From positions 10,195,501 to 10,259,500 of the forward strand of contig NZ_AP028461.1 of NCBI RefSeq assembly GCF_033097365.1: DNA of 64,000 bases, in the 5' to 3' direction. The position numbers and the translations under genes are program-made. This DNA comes from Actinoplanes sichuanensis. GTDB taxonomy: Bacteria > Actinomycetota > Actinomycetes > Mycobacteriales > Micromonosporaceae. Positions 6,578 through 14,731 of the stretch are shown in pieces; positions within the stretch are counted from its first letter, which is position 1; every line of letters starts with the position of its first letter. Under the pieces are notes generated by a model that was not told the DNA's origin, searched no databases, and saw only the letters and a list, made by a program, of their open reading frames with translations.

Positions 6578-7822
6578 ATGAAAGCACCACTGCCCGACAA
6601 CGAGATCGAGCGGCTGGCCGCGCTCTACTCACTCGACATACTCGACAGCCCCCCGGAGAAGGACTTCGACGACATCGTGGCGCTCGCCGCAGGTGTCTGC
6701 GCGGCGCCGATGTCAGCGGTCAGCCTGGTCGACGCGGACCGGCAGTGGGCCAAAGCACAGACCGGCACCGAGGTTGCGGAGACCTCGCGGGACGTCTCCT
6801 TCTGCGCCCACGCGATCCTCGAACGCGACCTGATGCTGGTGCCGGACGCCCGCGAGGACGAACGGTTCGCCGACAATCCGATCGTGACCGCCGAGGGCGG
6901 GATCCGGTTCTACGCCGGCGCGCCGCTGCTCACCACCGACGGGTTCGCGCTCGGCACGCTCTGCGTGATGGACACCGAGCCACGTCGGCTGGACGTGGAG
7001 CAGCAGCAGGCCCTACGTGCTCTGGCTCGCCAGGTCACCGCCCAGCTGGAGCTGCGGCGGTACGCGTTCGCGCTGGCCAACACCACGGCCCGGCTGCAGG
7101 AGCTGGAGCGCCGCAAGGACGACCTGGCCGGGCTGGTCGGCGGGGAGTTGCGGTCGTCGCTGCGGCTGATGTCGGCCTACCTGGAACGTCTCGGTGACAC
7201 CGGCTACCACGACGCCGAGATGGGTGACCTGGTCGCCCGGGCGACGGCGGCGCACTGCCGGGGCTTCCGGGAACTGATCGACCACCTGACCACGATGGCC
7301 GATGCCGGGCTCGGCGGGGAGAGCCTGCACATGCGGCAGTGCGACCTGACCCGGGTCACCCAGCGGGCGGTCGAGGCGGTCCGGCCGATCGCGGCCAGCA
7401 AGCACATCTGGATCCTCAACCAGGCGGGCGGCCCGTCGCTGCCGATCATCGCCGATCCGGTGCGCCTCGAACAGGTGCTGACGCACCTGCTCTTCGCCGC
7501 GGTGAAGTACACACCGGAGGGCGGCCGGGTCCGGGTGGGCACGGAGATGGAGTCCGGCCCGACGGTACGGCTGGACGACATGGACCTACCCGACGGGATG
7601 CGGCCCGACCTGTTCCCGCACCTGTACTACGGCGCGATCGCCAATCCGGCGGACGTGCCCGGCCCGGACCGCGGACTGGCCGTCGCGAAGCGGATCCTGG
7701 ACGCCCACCACGCCACCGTCGCCCTGTCCGACCGTCCGGGCGACGGCACGTCATTGCACGTCGTGTTCCCGTACGCGTCGATGGACCCGGCCGAGCTGAT
7801 CCGGGATCTGGCGATCGCCTGA
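6578..7822 (+). CDS. GAF-domain protein with degenerate histidine-kinase core (pseudokinase)
   Basis: A 414-residue protein with sensor-kinase layout but lost catalytic residues. Residues about 12-160 form a GAF domain typical of actinobacterial sensors (LYSLDILDSPPEKDFDD, then SFCAHAI and YAGAPL). The DHp helix reads LAGLVGGELRSSL where kinases have VSHELRTPL, so the phosphoacceptor His is Gly. The N-box reads LLFAAVKYTP where kinases have N-A-x-K-Y-T-P, so the ATP/Mg-binding Asn is Ala. The G1 box is DDMDLPDGM instead of DxGxG. It therefore probably senses or scaffolds without phosphorylating. The ATG has GGAGGTGA upstream. The 3' end overlaps the convergent glycosyltransferase gene by 72 bp. 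No response regulator gene is adjacent. Confidence 0.78.
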   Translation: MKAPLPDNEIERLAALYSLDILDSPPEKDFDDIVALAAGVCAAPMSAVSLVDADRQWAKAQTGTEVAETSRDVSFCAHAILERDLMLVPDAREDERFADNPIVTAEGGIRFYAGAPLLTTDGFALGTLCVMDTEPRRLDVEQQQALRALARQVTAQLELRRYAFALANTTARLQELERRKDDLAGLVGGELRSSLRLMSAYLERLGDTGYHDAEMGDLVARATAAHCRGFRELIDHLTTMADAGLGGESLHMRQCDLTRVTQRAVEAVRPIAASKHIWILNQAGGPSLPIIADPVRLEQVLTHLLFAAVKYTPEGGRVRVGTEMESGPTVRLDDMDLPDGMRPDLFPHLYYGAIANPADVPGPDRGLAVAKRILDAHHATVALSDRPGDGTSLHVVFPYASMDPAELIRDLAIA

Positions 7823-10063
7823 ATCGAACGCCCGCCCGTCCCCGATCGGCTGCAGTTCGACCGGGGACGGGCTTGCGGGTCTCTTCTGGGCCGGCACCCG
7901 GACCGGGGTCGCCGCCGGCGGTCGGGTCAGCCCGGCCCGGTTGAGCTTGTGCCAGCGCAGCCGCCCGCCGGTCAGCGCGGTGGTCGCCGACTGGAGCAGC
8001 ACGAGATACATCAGCTGCCGGTACGCGAACTGCTGCAACGGAAGTGTGAGCAGCGGCTTGAACGATTCCCGGTCCATCCGGAACGCGACCGCCGCGGTGA
8101 ACAACTGCAGGGCCAGCATGCCGAGCCAGGCGACCGCGGTCTCCTTGAGTTCCCAGAAGACCAGGCCGTACACGAGCATGATGTCGACGACCGGGGCGAG
8201 CATCGGCAGCGCCAGCCCGAAGAGGGCGAGGAACGGCAGCCCGACCCGCCCGAACCGGCCGGACGGCCCGGAGTCGGACAGCGCCTTGCGGTGCTTCCAC
8301 ATCGCCTGCATGGTCCCGTAGCTCCACCGGTACCGCTGCCGGTACAGCTGCTCCATGGTGGTCGGCGCCTCGGTCCAGGCGCGGGCGTTCTCCTGGTAGA
8401 CGACCCGCCAGCCGGCCCGGCACATCGCCATGGTGACGTCGGTGTCCTCGGCCAGGGTCTCGTCGCTGACCCCGCCGACTTCGGCGAGCGCCTCGCGCCG
8501 GAACGCGCCGATCGCGCCGGGCACGGTCGGCATGCAGTTCATCACCTCGTAGAGGCGGCGATCCAGGTTGAAGCCGATCACGTACTCGATGTGCTGCCAG
8601 AGGGCGACGGTGGTCTCCCGGTTGCCGACCTTGACGTTGCCGGCGACCGCTCCCACCGTGGGGTCGGCGAACGGCTGGACCAGCAGCCGCAGCGACTCGG
8701 GTTCGAAGACGGTGTCGCCGTCGACCATGACGATCAGGTCGTGCCGGGCCATCGCCACGCCCGTGTTGAGGGCGTTCGGTTTGCCGCCGTTGGGTACCCG
8801 GACCACCCGCACGTTCGGCAGGTTCATCCGGTCGACCAGGTCGGCGGTGCCGTCGGTGGATCCGTCGTCGACCACGACCACCTCGATCTCCGGGTGGTCG
8901 CCGCCGGCCAGGGACCGGACCGCGGCCTCGATGCCCTCCTTCTCGTTGTAGGCCGGGACGATGACCGACACCGGTTCGGTGACCGGTGGACCCCACTGCC
9001 AGTCGGGTCTGCGGCGCTGCCGGGCGTGCCGGCCGGCGAGCAGCAGGAGCAGCAGGGTACGCCCGATGGTGAGCACCCCGACCACCACGAAGAGCAGGGC
9101 GATCACGGCGACCATGCCGTCGGCGAGGCCCACGGTCCACAGCACGGCCAGGCCCCGCCACGCGTCACCGTCCGGTGCTTGCGGGTTCAGTGGCAGCGGG
9201 GTGAGGGCCTGCGCGCCGGTCTGCGCGGAGATACCCAGGTTGAGGCCCTCGGTGACGGTGGTGAACCGGTAGCCGCGGGCCTTCATCTGTGGGATGAACC
9301 GGTCGAGGGCCGCGATCGTCTGCGAGCGGTCGCCGCCGGCGTCGTGGAACAGGATGACCGCGGACTGGTCGGCCGGTGGAGTGGCGTCGGCGACGATCTT
9401 GTCGGGTCCGGGCCGCTGCCAGTCGTTGCTGTCGGTGTCGTTGACCACGACCAGGTAGCCGAGAGCGCCGGCCTCCTTGATCAGCTTCCAGTTCACCTCG
9501 TCGATCGCCGCGTTCTTCGACGAGTAGGGGAACCGGGCCAGGTTGGTACGCACTCCGGTGGCCCGGGCGATGGCCATCTGGGTCTGGGACAGCTCGAGTT
9601 CCCGTCGCCACGGTGCGAGCCGCTGCATGTTGGGATGCGTGAAGGTGTGCAGGCCGAGTTCGTTGCCGTCGTCGACCACCCGCTTGGTGAGCTCGGGGTT
9701 GCGGGCCACCTGGGAGCCGACCACGAAGAAGGTGGCGTGTGCGTCGTGCCGGCGCAGCACGTCGAGGACCTTCGGGGTCCACTCCGGATCGGGGCCGTCG
9801 TCGAAGGTGAGTGCGATGGTCCGCTCGGGCAGCCGGGTGGTGCTCTGCTGGCCGCCCGTGGTGTTGATGATCGGGCCGCCGCGCAGGATCGCGGACGGTA
9901 CGCCGGCCTGGTCGCCCACCTCGTCCTGGATGTGGTCACCGGTGAACTCGGCGTTGATGTAGGCCTGTACGACCAGCACGGCCACGAAGAAACCGGCGAG
10001 CATCGCGCCGAGAAGTACCCGGGGCGGCGGGAGGATGCGGCCGCGGGACGGGCGGGCGCTCAC
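7751..10063 (-). CDS. Bifunctional polysaccharide deacetylase / family 2 glycosyltransferase
   Basis: About 770 residues. A membrane anchor (about residues 12-36) is followed by a NodB-type carbohydrate esterase 4 domain (TFDDGPD near residue 86, LHTFTHPNM, RFPYSSKN, LFHDAGGDRSQT), then two helices and a processive GT2 domain (VSVIVPAYNEKEG near 364, VVVDDGSTDGTA, NGGKPNALN, VMVDGDT, EDTDVTMAM near 536, QRYRW near 578) and C-terminal membrane helices. It probably polymerises and de-N-acetylates a beta-linked hexosamine polymer at the membrane. The frame is open up to 10678, but I start at GTG 10063: it overlaps by GTGA the stop of a distinct upstream gene in another frame, and codon bias changes frame there (see the frameshift finding). 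If there is no frameshift, the product is a fusion starting at about 10633. Confidence 0.82.
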   Translation of the reverse strand: MSARPSRGRILPPPRVLLGAMLAGFFVAVLVVQAYINAEFTGDHIQDEVGDQAGVPSAILRGGPIINTTGGQQSTTRLPERTIALTFDDGPDPEWTPKVLDVLRRHDAHATFFVVGSQVARNPELTKRVVDDGNELGLHTFTHPNMQRLAPWRRELELSQTQMAIARATGVRTNLARFPYSSKNAAIDEVNWKLIKEAGALGYLVVVNDTDSNDWQRPGPDKIVADATPPADQSAVILFHDAGGDRSQTIAALDRFIPQMKARGYRFTTVTEGLNLGISAQTGAQALTPLPLNPQAPDGDAWRGLAVLWTVGLADGMVAVIALLFVVVGVLTIGRTLLLLLLAGRHARQRRRPDWQWGPPVTEPVSVIVPAYNEKEGIEAAVRSLAGGDHPEIEVVVVDDGSTDGTADLVDRMNLPNVRVVRVPNGGKPNALNTGVAMARHDLIVMVDGDTVFEPESLRLLVQPFADPTVGAVAGNVKVGNRETTVALWQHIEYVIGFNLDRRLYEVMNCMPTVPGAIGAFRREALAEVGGVSDETLAEDTDVTMAMCRAGWRVVYQENARAWTEAPTTMEQLYRQRYRWSYGTMQAMWKHRKALSDSGPSGRFGRVGLPFLALFGLALPMLAPVVDIMLVYGLVFWELKETAVAWLGMLALQLFTAAVAFRMDRESFKPLLTLPLQQFAYRQLMYLVLLQSATTALTGGRLRWHKLNRAGLTRPPAATPVRVPAQKRPASPSPVELQPIGDGRAFDSGDRQIPDQLGRVHRRVREHDVQ

Positions 10064-10633
10064 GGCACCGGCTTGTTGGGCGGCACGCCGGGCGTGGCCG
10101 GCCCGCTCGTGGTCGGGTTCGGGTCGGGAGTGGACGGCTGGGTCGCCGTCGTGGATTCGAGCGGCCGGGGGGGTCGGGCTGCCGGAACTGGCGGACGGTG
10201 TCGGTTTGGGCGTGGCCGACCGGGACGCGCTGGCGGAGGCCTTGACCGAGGTGGAGGCGACGGGCCGGCGTTGCTCGGCGCCGTCCCGGACACCCGACTC
10301 GACGACCCGGCGGGCCGGGGAGACCGACGGGGTCGGTGCGGGGGCCGGAGTGGGCCGGGCCTGCGGCTCGTCGTCGTCCTCGTCCTCGTCGTCGAGTCCG
10401 GGTAGCGGCAGTACGGCGCTCGAGCTCACCGGCCCGCCGGCGAGGCTGATGGCGACCAGTCCGCCGTAGGCGACGAGGAGGACACCGAAGGCCAGTGCGA
10501 CCCGCCGGAGAAGACGGCTGCGCCGGCCGGTGGAGTCCACGAACACCGGCGCGGGCTCCGGGACGGTGATCACTTCCGTCTCGGCCGCGGCGATGTCGGT
10601 GTCGTGCGTGTTCTTGGGCTCCTGCGATGTCAC
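10060..10633 (-). CDS. Single-pass membrane protein with Pro/Ser/Thr-rich tail, frameshifted
   Basis: Starting at GTG 10633, the protein has a cytoplasmic N-terminus (TSQEPKNTHDTD...), a basic RRSRLLRR followed by one transmembrane helix (about residues 42-63), an acidic patch (DDEDEDDDE) and a long Pro/Ser/Thr-rich segment. In the sequence as given the frame runs on into the glycosyltransferase. However, from a run of seven G at 10167-10173 (C on the coding strand) the strong GC3 signal moves to another frame, which ends naturally at TGA 10060-10062 with a Pro-rich C-terminus. One base fewer in the run would join the two parts. I read this as a separate gene co-translated with the glycosyltransferase, and the run as a sequencing error, recent mutation or slippage site. 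Function unknown. Confidence 0.55.
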
Positions 10634-10875
10634 CCGGCGAAGCCTATGAACATTTATTGCGATCTTGGCACGAATCACTCACAAGGGGGACAGCCGACCG
10701 ATTATGTGAAATGGGACGAATGGTCTTTGGCCCGGTGGGGGCAGGTGCGTCGTCCGACGGCGGCCATTCCGCTGAGCAGTGGTGCCGGGCGCGGGCAAAA
10801 TAGGTTACGCCGCCGTACCCGGCTATTTACTGTCGTATTCCTGACTGATTTTTCGAGCATTTCTCGCAAAACGAT

Positions 10876-10895
10876 TTAACCTATTTGCAGGTTAA
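10876..10895. promoter_or_regulatory. TTAACCT-N6-AGGTTAA dyad
   Basis: Perfect 7-bp inverted repeat in the AT-rich part of the intergenic region. It is a candidate regulator-binding site; the regulator is unknown. Confidence 0.4.
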
Positions 10896-10992
10896 GTGGC
10901 TTATGTCCGAAGCGGTGGAATGATGGGACCGACCGGACAATCTCGCGTGACCACCCGTTGTGCGGGACATCTCCGCTCGTTAAGCTTCTCTT

Positions 10993-11045
10993 GCGCGCCC
11001 CAATCGCCCGCTTCCCCCGTGGCAGGCGATCGGGGCGCGCCCTTT
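10993..11045 (+). terminator. Strong intergenic terminator
   Basis: GCGCGCCCCAATCGCC (10993-11008) pairs with GGCGATCGGGGCGCGC (11025-11040) with one mismatch in 16, followed by CCTTTGTTTC on the + strand. The T-rich side faces rightwards, although no + strand gene precedes it; the mannosyltransferase ends 35 bp away on the other strand and may share the hairpin. Confidence 0.65.
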
Positions 11046-11074
11046 GTTTCAGGCGCCTCGGGTCGGCGGGCCTG

Positions 11075-12658
11075 CTAGATCCAGCGGCCGCCCAGCCACA
11101 TCCGCACCGACCAGTCGTCGTAGGGCATGATCGTGCCCACGAAGATCGGGTGGAAGTAGGCGAAACAGAGCGCCACCAGGATCACGTAGGTGCTCACCAC
11201 GACCGTGCCGACCAGTTGCCGGTCGGTCCGCGCCGCCCCCGAGGTCATCCCGCTGGTCGGCGTCATGATCGCCCCGAGGACGTAGACCACCGCCAGGATC
11301 AGGAACGGCAGCGCCGGCATGGCGTAGAACGAGAACATCGTCCGGCCGTCCTTGACCGCGAAGTAGAACCACGGCACCAGCCCGGCCACCACGCCGGTCA
11401 TGATCGCGTAGGCCCGCCAGTCGCGCCGGGCCACGCCGAACCAGGCCATCACGCCCAGCGCCGGCAGGAACGACCACCACAGGATCGGCGTACCGACCAG
11501 CAGGATCTCGGCCGCGCAGCTCGGCGCACCACAGCCGCCGGCCGAGCTCCAGTAGAACGCCACCGGGCGGCCCAGCAGCAGCCACTGCCACGGCCACGAC
11601 TGGTAGGTGTGCTTCTGCGTCAGTCCGGTGTGGAACTTGAACGCTTCCTCGTGGTAGTGCATCAGGTTCTGCAGAGCGCCGATGATCGGCGGCTCGCTCC
11701 ACCCGTTGTCGGCCCGGTAGTGCCGGAAGTAGCCGTTGTCGGTCACGAACCAGCCGGTCCAGCTGGCCAGGTAGACCCCGATGGTGAGCAGGAAGGTGAG
11801 CGCCAGCCAGCCGAGGTCACCGAGGATCCCGGCGATGATCGGCCCGCGCACCCCGGCCGAGCGCCGCGCCTGCGCCCGCCAGACGAGCACCAGACCGGCG
11901 AAGAACGGGGCGAAGAACAGCGCGCTCCACTTCACACTGCACGCCATGCCGAAGGTGATCCCGGAGACCAGCAGCCACCACGGGATGAACCGGGGGATGT
12001 GCGGTGTCGCCGACGGGTCGTAGCCGTTCTCCAGGGCCCGCTGCCAGCTGCGCCGGTAGTGGTCCCGGTCGAGCACCAGGGCGGCGAAGGTCATCAGGAT
12101 GAACAGCCCGATGAAGATGTCCAGCAGCGAGGTCCGCGACAGCACCATCTGGAAACCGTCGAGCGCCATCAGCAGACCGGCGATCCCGGCCAGCACGATC
12201 GAGTGGAACAGCCGGTAGGCGACCCGGATGAAGATCAGCACCATCAGCGTGCCGGCCACCGCGGTGGAGAACCGCCAGCCCATCTCGGTGTTGCCGAACG
12301 GGATCTCGCCCAGGGCGATCAGCCACTTGCCCAGCGGTGGATGCACCACATACGCCGCGCCGTTGACCTTCTCGTCCCACTCGAAGCCGTGCTGGAGCAT
12401 GTCCCACGCGTCGGTCGGGTAATACACCTCGTCGAAGATGTAACCCTTGGGCTTGTCCACCCCGGCGAATCGCAGGATCCCGGCGATCACCGTGATGATC
12501 ACGGTGACCAGCCACGAGTACGGGTTGAAGCTCCGGTCCAGCGTCGACAGGCGCCGCCGGACGATCTCTGGGATGGCTCGCACGCCCGGGGACGACTCCG
12601 TCTCGGCGGGGGAGTCCGCGGTGGTGAGTTCTGTCTCAGCTGTCGCCGCCGTCGTCAC
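11075..12658 (-). CDS. Dolichyl-phosphate-mannose-protein mannosyltransferase (PMT family)
   Basis: A 527-residue polytopic protein transferring mannose from polyprenyl-phosphate-mannose to exported proteins at the outer face of the membrane. After a basic N-terminus comes the first membrane helix (about residues 43-60), then the family's catalytic acidic pair in FDEVYYPTDA (about residue 75), VHPPLGKWLIALGE, and about ten further helices including WWSFLPALGVMAWFG and the C-terminal CFAYFHPIFVG. Length matches actinobacterial Pmt. The frame remains open further upstream to 13579, but that part lies under rsmI on the other strand. GTG 12658 is chosen because TACGAT sits 6 bases upstream, a leaderless arrangement. 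Divergent from rsmI, as in many actinobacteria. Confidence 0.9.
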   Translation of the reverse strand: MTTAATAETELTTADSPAETESSPGVRAIPEIVRRRLSTLDRSFNPYSWLVTVIITVIAGILRFAGVDKPKGYIFDEVYYPTDAWDMLQHGFEWDEKVNGAAYVVHPPLGKWLIALGEIPFGNTEMGWRFSTAVAGTLMVLIFIRVAYRLFHSIVLAGIAGLLMALDGFQMVLSRTSLLDIFIGLFILMTFAALVLDRDHYRRSWQRALENGYDPSATPHIPRFIPWWLLVSGITFGMACSVKWSALFFAPFFAGLVLVWRAQARRSAGVRGPIIAGILGDLGWLALTFLLTIGVYLASWTGWFVTDNGYFRHYRADNGWSEPPIIGALQNLMHYHEEAFKFHTGLTQKHTYQSWPWQWLLLGRPVAFYWSSAGGCGAPSCAAEILLVGTPILWWSFLPALGVMAWFGVARRDWRAYAIMTGVVAGLVPWFYFAVKDGRTMFSFYAMPALPFLILAVVYVLGAIMTPTSGMTSGAARTDRQLVGTVVVSTYVILVALCFAYFHPIFVGTIMPYDDWSVRMWLGGRWI

Positions 12659-12664
12659 CCCGCG

Positions 12665-12670
12665 ATCGTA
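12665..12670 (-). promoter_or_regulatory. Candidate -10 of the mannosyltransferase gene
   Basis: TACGAT on the minus strand, separated by 6 bases from the GTG at 12658, fits a leaderless start. Confidence 0.45.
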
Positions 12671-12733
12671 GGCCCCCGCGCTGAGAACGTAGGCCCGCCG
12701 TCGGCGCGTCCTGTCATGTGATGGACTTTTCGG

Positions 12734-13591
12734 ATGCCTCATGGAGAAGAAGCCGGCGGACGGGTCGTGCTCGCGGGCGCCCCGCTGGGTAACACCGGCG
12801 ACGCCTCGACCCGCCTGCGGGAGGTCCTGACCTCGGCGGACGTCGTCGCGGCGGAGGACACCAGACGGCTCGCGCGGCTGGCCCGGGACCTCGGCGTCAC
12901 GATCGGCGGGCGGGTCGTCTCCTACTTCGAAGGCAACGAGGAACGGCGTACCCCCGAATTGGTCGAAGCCCTGCGATCCGGCGCCGTCGTCGCCGTGGTG
13001 ACCGACGGTGGCATGCCGAGCGTCTCCGATCCCGGCTACCGGCTGGTCCGTGCCGCGCTCGACGCCGGTTTCCCGGTCACCGCGGCGCCCGGCCCGAGCG
13101 CGGTGACCACCGCGCTGGCCCTGTCCGGCCTGCCCAGCGACCGGTTCGTCTTCGAGGGTTTCCTGCCGCGGTCCGGCTCCGGCCGGCGCGCCCGGCTGCG
13201 GGAGCTGGCCGCCGAGCCGCGCACGCTGGTCTTCTTCGAGGCGCCGCACCGGATCGTCGGCGCCTGCGAGGACCTGGCGGCGATCTTCGGCGCGGACCGG
13301 CCGGCCGCGATCTGCCGCGAGCTGACCAAGACCTACGAGGAGATCCGCCGGGACACGCTCGGCGCGCTGGCCGCCGGCGCCGCCGCCGATCAGCCGCGCG
13401 GCGAGATCACCCTGGTGGTGGCGGGCGCGCCGGCCGGGCCGGCGGTCGCGCCGGACGACGACCAGCTGCGGGCCGAGGTCGCCGAGCGCGAGGCTGCGGG
13501 CGCTTCGCGCCGCGACGCCATCCAGCAGGTCGCCGACGCTCACGGTCTGCGTAAACGCGAGGTCTACGCGTTGGTCCACGAAAACCGCTGA
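12734..13591 (+). CDS. rsmI: 16S rRNA (cytidine1402-2'-O)-methyltransferase
   Basis: A 285-residue tetrapyrrole-methylase-fold enzyme using SAM to 2'-O-methylate C1402 in the ribosomal P site. Family marks in order: VVLAGAPLGNTGDAS at the N-terminus (P-loop-like GAPLGN), VVAAEDTRR at about residue 38, VTDGGMPSVSDPGYRLV at about residue 90, AAPGPSAVTTALALSG, FFEAPHRI at about residue 165, ICRELTKTYEE, and the C-terminal GLRKREVYAL. All are typical of RsmI (YraL). Length is normal. It is divergent from the mannosyltransferase gene across 75 bp. Confidence 0.94.
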   Translation: MPHGEEAGGRVVLAGAPLGNTGDASTRLREVLTSADVVAAEDTRRLARLARDLGVTIGGRVVSYFEGNEERRTPELVEALRSGAVVAVVTDGGMPSVSDPGYRLVRAALDAGFPVTAAPGPSAVTTALALSGLPSDRFVFEGFLPRSGSGRRARLRELAAEPRTLVFFEAPHRIVGACEDLAAIFGADRPAAICRELTKTYEEIRRDTLGALAAGAAADQPRGEITLVVAGAPAGPAVAPDDDQLRAEVAEREAAGASRRDAIQQVADAHGLRKREVYALVHENR

Positions 13592-13651
13592 TCTGGTACG
13601 GCTACGCGTGCCGGTTTCACGCGAGAGGCGTCGGCGTGCTCCCGGTGCCGC

Positions 13652-14611
13652 TCAATAGGCCGCCACCAGGAACCCGCCCAGCATGAGGATCGGCCCGAGG
13701 AAGCTGGCGATCGTCGCCCCGCGCCGGGCCGGCCGCGACGGCAGGCGCCGCGCCCCGGTGGTCTCCGCGATGCCGTACCCGCACACCAGCACGAGCAGGA
13801 ACCCGAGCCCCCACCGCAGGTGCATGAGCGACCCGTCCGATGCGGTGTACGCCTGATCACTGCCCGGGCTGACCATCCGGGCCGGGGTGACCGCCCCCGG
13901 CTGCCGTCCGTCCCCGTCCACCCCGAGCAGCGTCACCGTAGTGACCGAGAAGCCATCGGCGGCGAACTGTCCGATACACCGCTGGGTCAGCCCGCTCCCG
14001 TGGCATCGGGTGGTGGTCGCGTACCCCCGGTCGCCGTGCCCGACGGCCAGCCAGAACGGCTCCGCGCTGACCCAGCCGAAGAACGCCGCGACCAGGCTCA
14101 GCAGGATCAGGTAGAGCAGCGGGGCCAGCGGCCGGTCGGCGGGCATCGGGCGGTGCCGGGCGGCCGGTTCGGGGTCGGCGGCGTCGCGTTCCTCCTCGCT
14201 CATCCAGAACGGCGAGTTGGCCAGCCGCTCCTCGACCTCGGGGGCGGCCAGCACCTCGGCCGCCCTTCCTTCCGCTGCGGACGGCGTTTCCGACAGTGGC
14301 CGGGCGGACGGCGTTTCCGACAGTGGCCGGGCGGACGGCGTTTCCGACAGTGGCCGGGCGGACGGCGCTTCCGACGGCGGTCGGGCGGCCGGCGCGATGA
14401 TCATCAGCTCGCCGGTGGTGGCGGCCGGCTGCTCGACGGGCCGATCGATCAGGTGGTCGGTGAGGTCGCGGGCCCGGGCGGTGACGGGTGGCCCGGCGGC
14501 CGGCGGCTCCGGTGGGACTGCCGTGTCGTGCCACCACTCGTTCTCGGGCAGCGCCCAGGGATTGCCCTCATCGTGGGGTGTTTCCGCTGGTTGTGGCTGG
14601 TTTCCGGTCAC
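13652..14611 (-). CDS. Uncharacterised membrane protein with tandem-repeat linker
   Basis: A 319-residue protein of no family I recognise. The N-terminal 90 residues are Pro-rich and probably disordered. Residues about 76-111 are four copies of a nine-residue unit (SARPLSETP and variants), encoded by 27-bp DNA repeats. Membrane helices follow at about residues 163-185 (PLLYLILLSLVAAFFG) and near the C-terminus (LGFLLVLVCGYGIAE and a last hydrophobic segment). Between them lies a loop with two cysteines (TTRCHGSG, QRCIGQ) that may be disulfide-bonded outside the membrane. GTG 14611 starts the frame. It is convergent with rsmI and divergent from metG. Confidence 0.62.
   Translation of the reverse strand: MTGNQPQPAETPHDEGNPWALPENEWWHDTAVPPEPPAAGPPVTARARDLTDHLIDRPVEQPAATTGELMIIAPAARPPSEAPSARPLSETPSARPLSETPSARPLSETPSAAEGRAAEVLAAPEVEERLANSPFWMSEEERDAADPEPAARHRPMPADRPLAPLLYLILLSLVAAFFGWVSAEPFWLAVGHGDRGYATTTRCHGSGLTQRCIGQFAADGFSVTTVTLLGVDGDGRQPGAVTPARMVSPGSDQAYTASDGSLMHLRWGLGFLLVLVCGYGIAETTGARRLPSRPARRGATIASFLGPILMLGGFLVAAY
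14280..14387. repeat. 27-bp tandem repeat, four copies
   Basis: Units at 14280-14306, 14307-14333 and 14334-14360 are identical; the fourth (14361-14387) has several substitutions. The period is a multiple of three and encodes the SARPLSETP repeats. Confidence 0.85.
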
Positions 14612-14717
14612 CTGTCCATCTAACGCCGTGGCTCTGCGCCGAGCACGTCACTGATCGGGCGTGTCGGGACAAATCGGCATGACGGCTATCCGTTCGCGCG
14701 TCGCCGTGGACGGTCAC

Positions 14718-14723
14718 TACGCT
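14718..14723 (+). promoter_or_regulatory. Candidate -10 of metG
   Basis: TACGCT lies 8 bases before the ATG at 14732 and no Shine-Dalgarno is present, consistent with a leaderless mRNA. Confidence 0.45.
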
Positions 14724-14731
14724 TGTACGTC

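Larger units (their letters stand above)
10634..11074. other. 440-bp gene-free region with dyad and strong hairpin
   Basis: No convincing protein gene is seen. The part at about 10815-10905 is unusually AT-rich for this genome. It contains the dyad TTAACCT-N6-AGGTTAA and, 100 bp further, a very stable hairpin. Short open frames here lack coding bias. A small RNA read rightwards from the AT-rich part to the hairpin is possible. Confidence 0.5.

Noticed and set aside
7949..10405. An 818-codon open frame on the + strand
   Set aside because: It lies fully opposite the deacetylase/glycosyltransferase, has no recognisable motif and is His/Gly/Val/Asp-rich, as expected for the complement of a high-GC gene.
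10900..11045. 6C-type or riboswitch-like structured RNA
   Set aside because: The terminal loop has only five consecutive C and no second C-rich loop is seen; I could not fit a known consensus.
10958..12721. A 587-codon open frame on the + strand
   Set aside because: It mirrors the mannosyltransferase on the other strand and its composition (Arg, His, Pro, Gln) is typical of a shadow frame.
12659..13579. Upstream extension of the mannosyltransferase frame
   Set aside because: The extension lies under rsmI on the opposite strand and adds no domain; the GTG at 12658 has its own -10.
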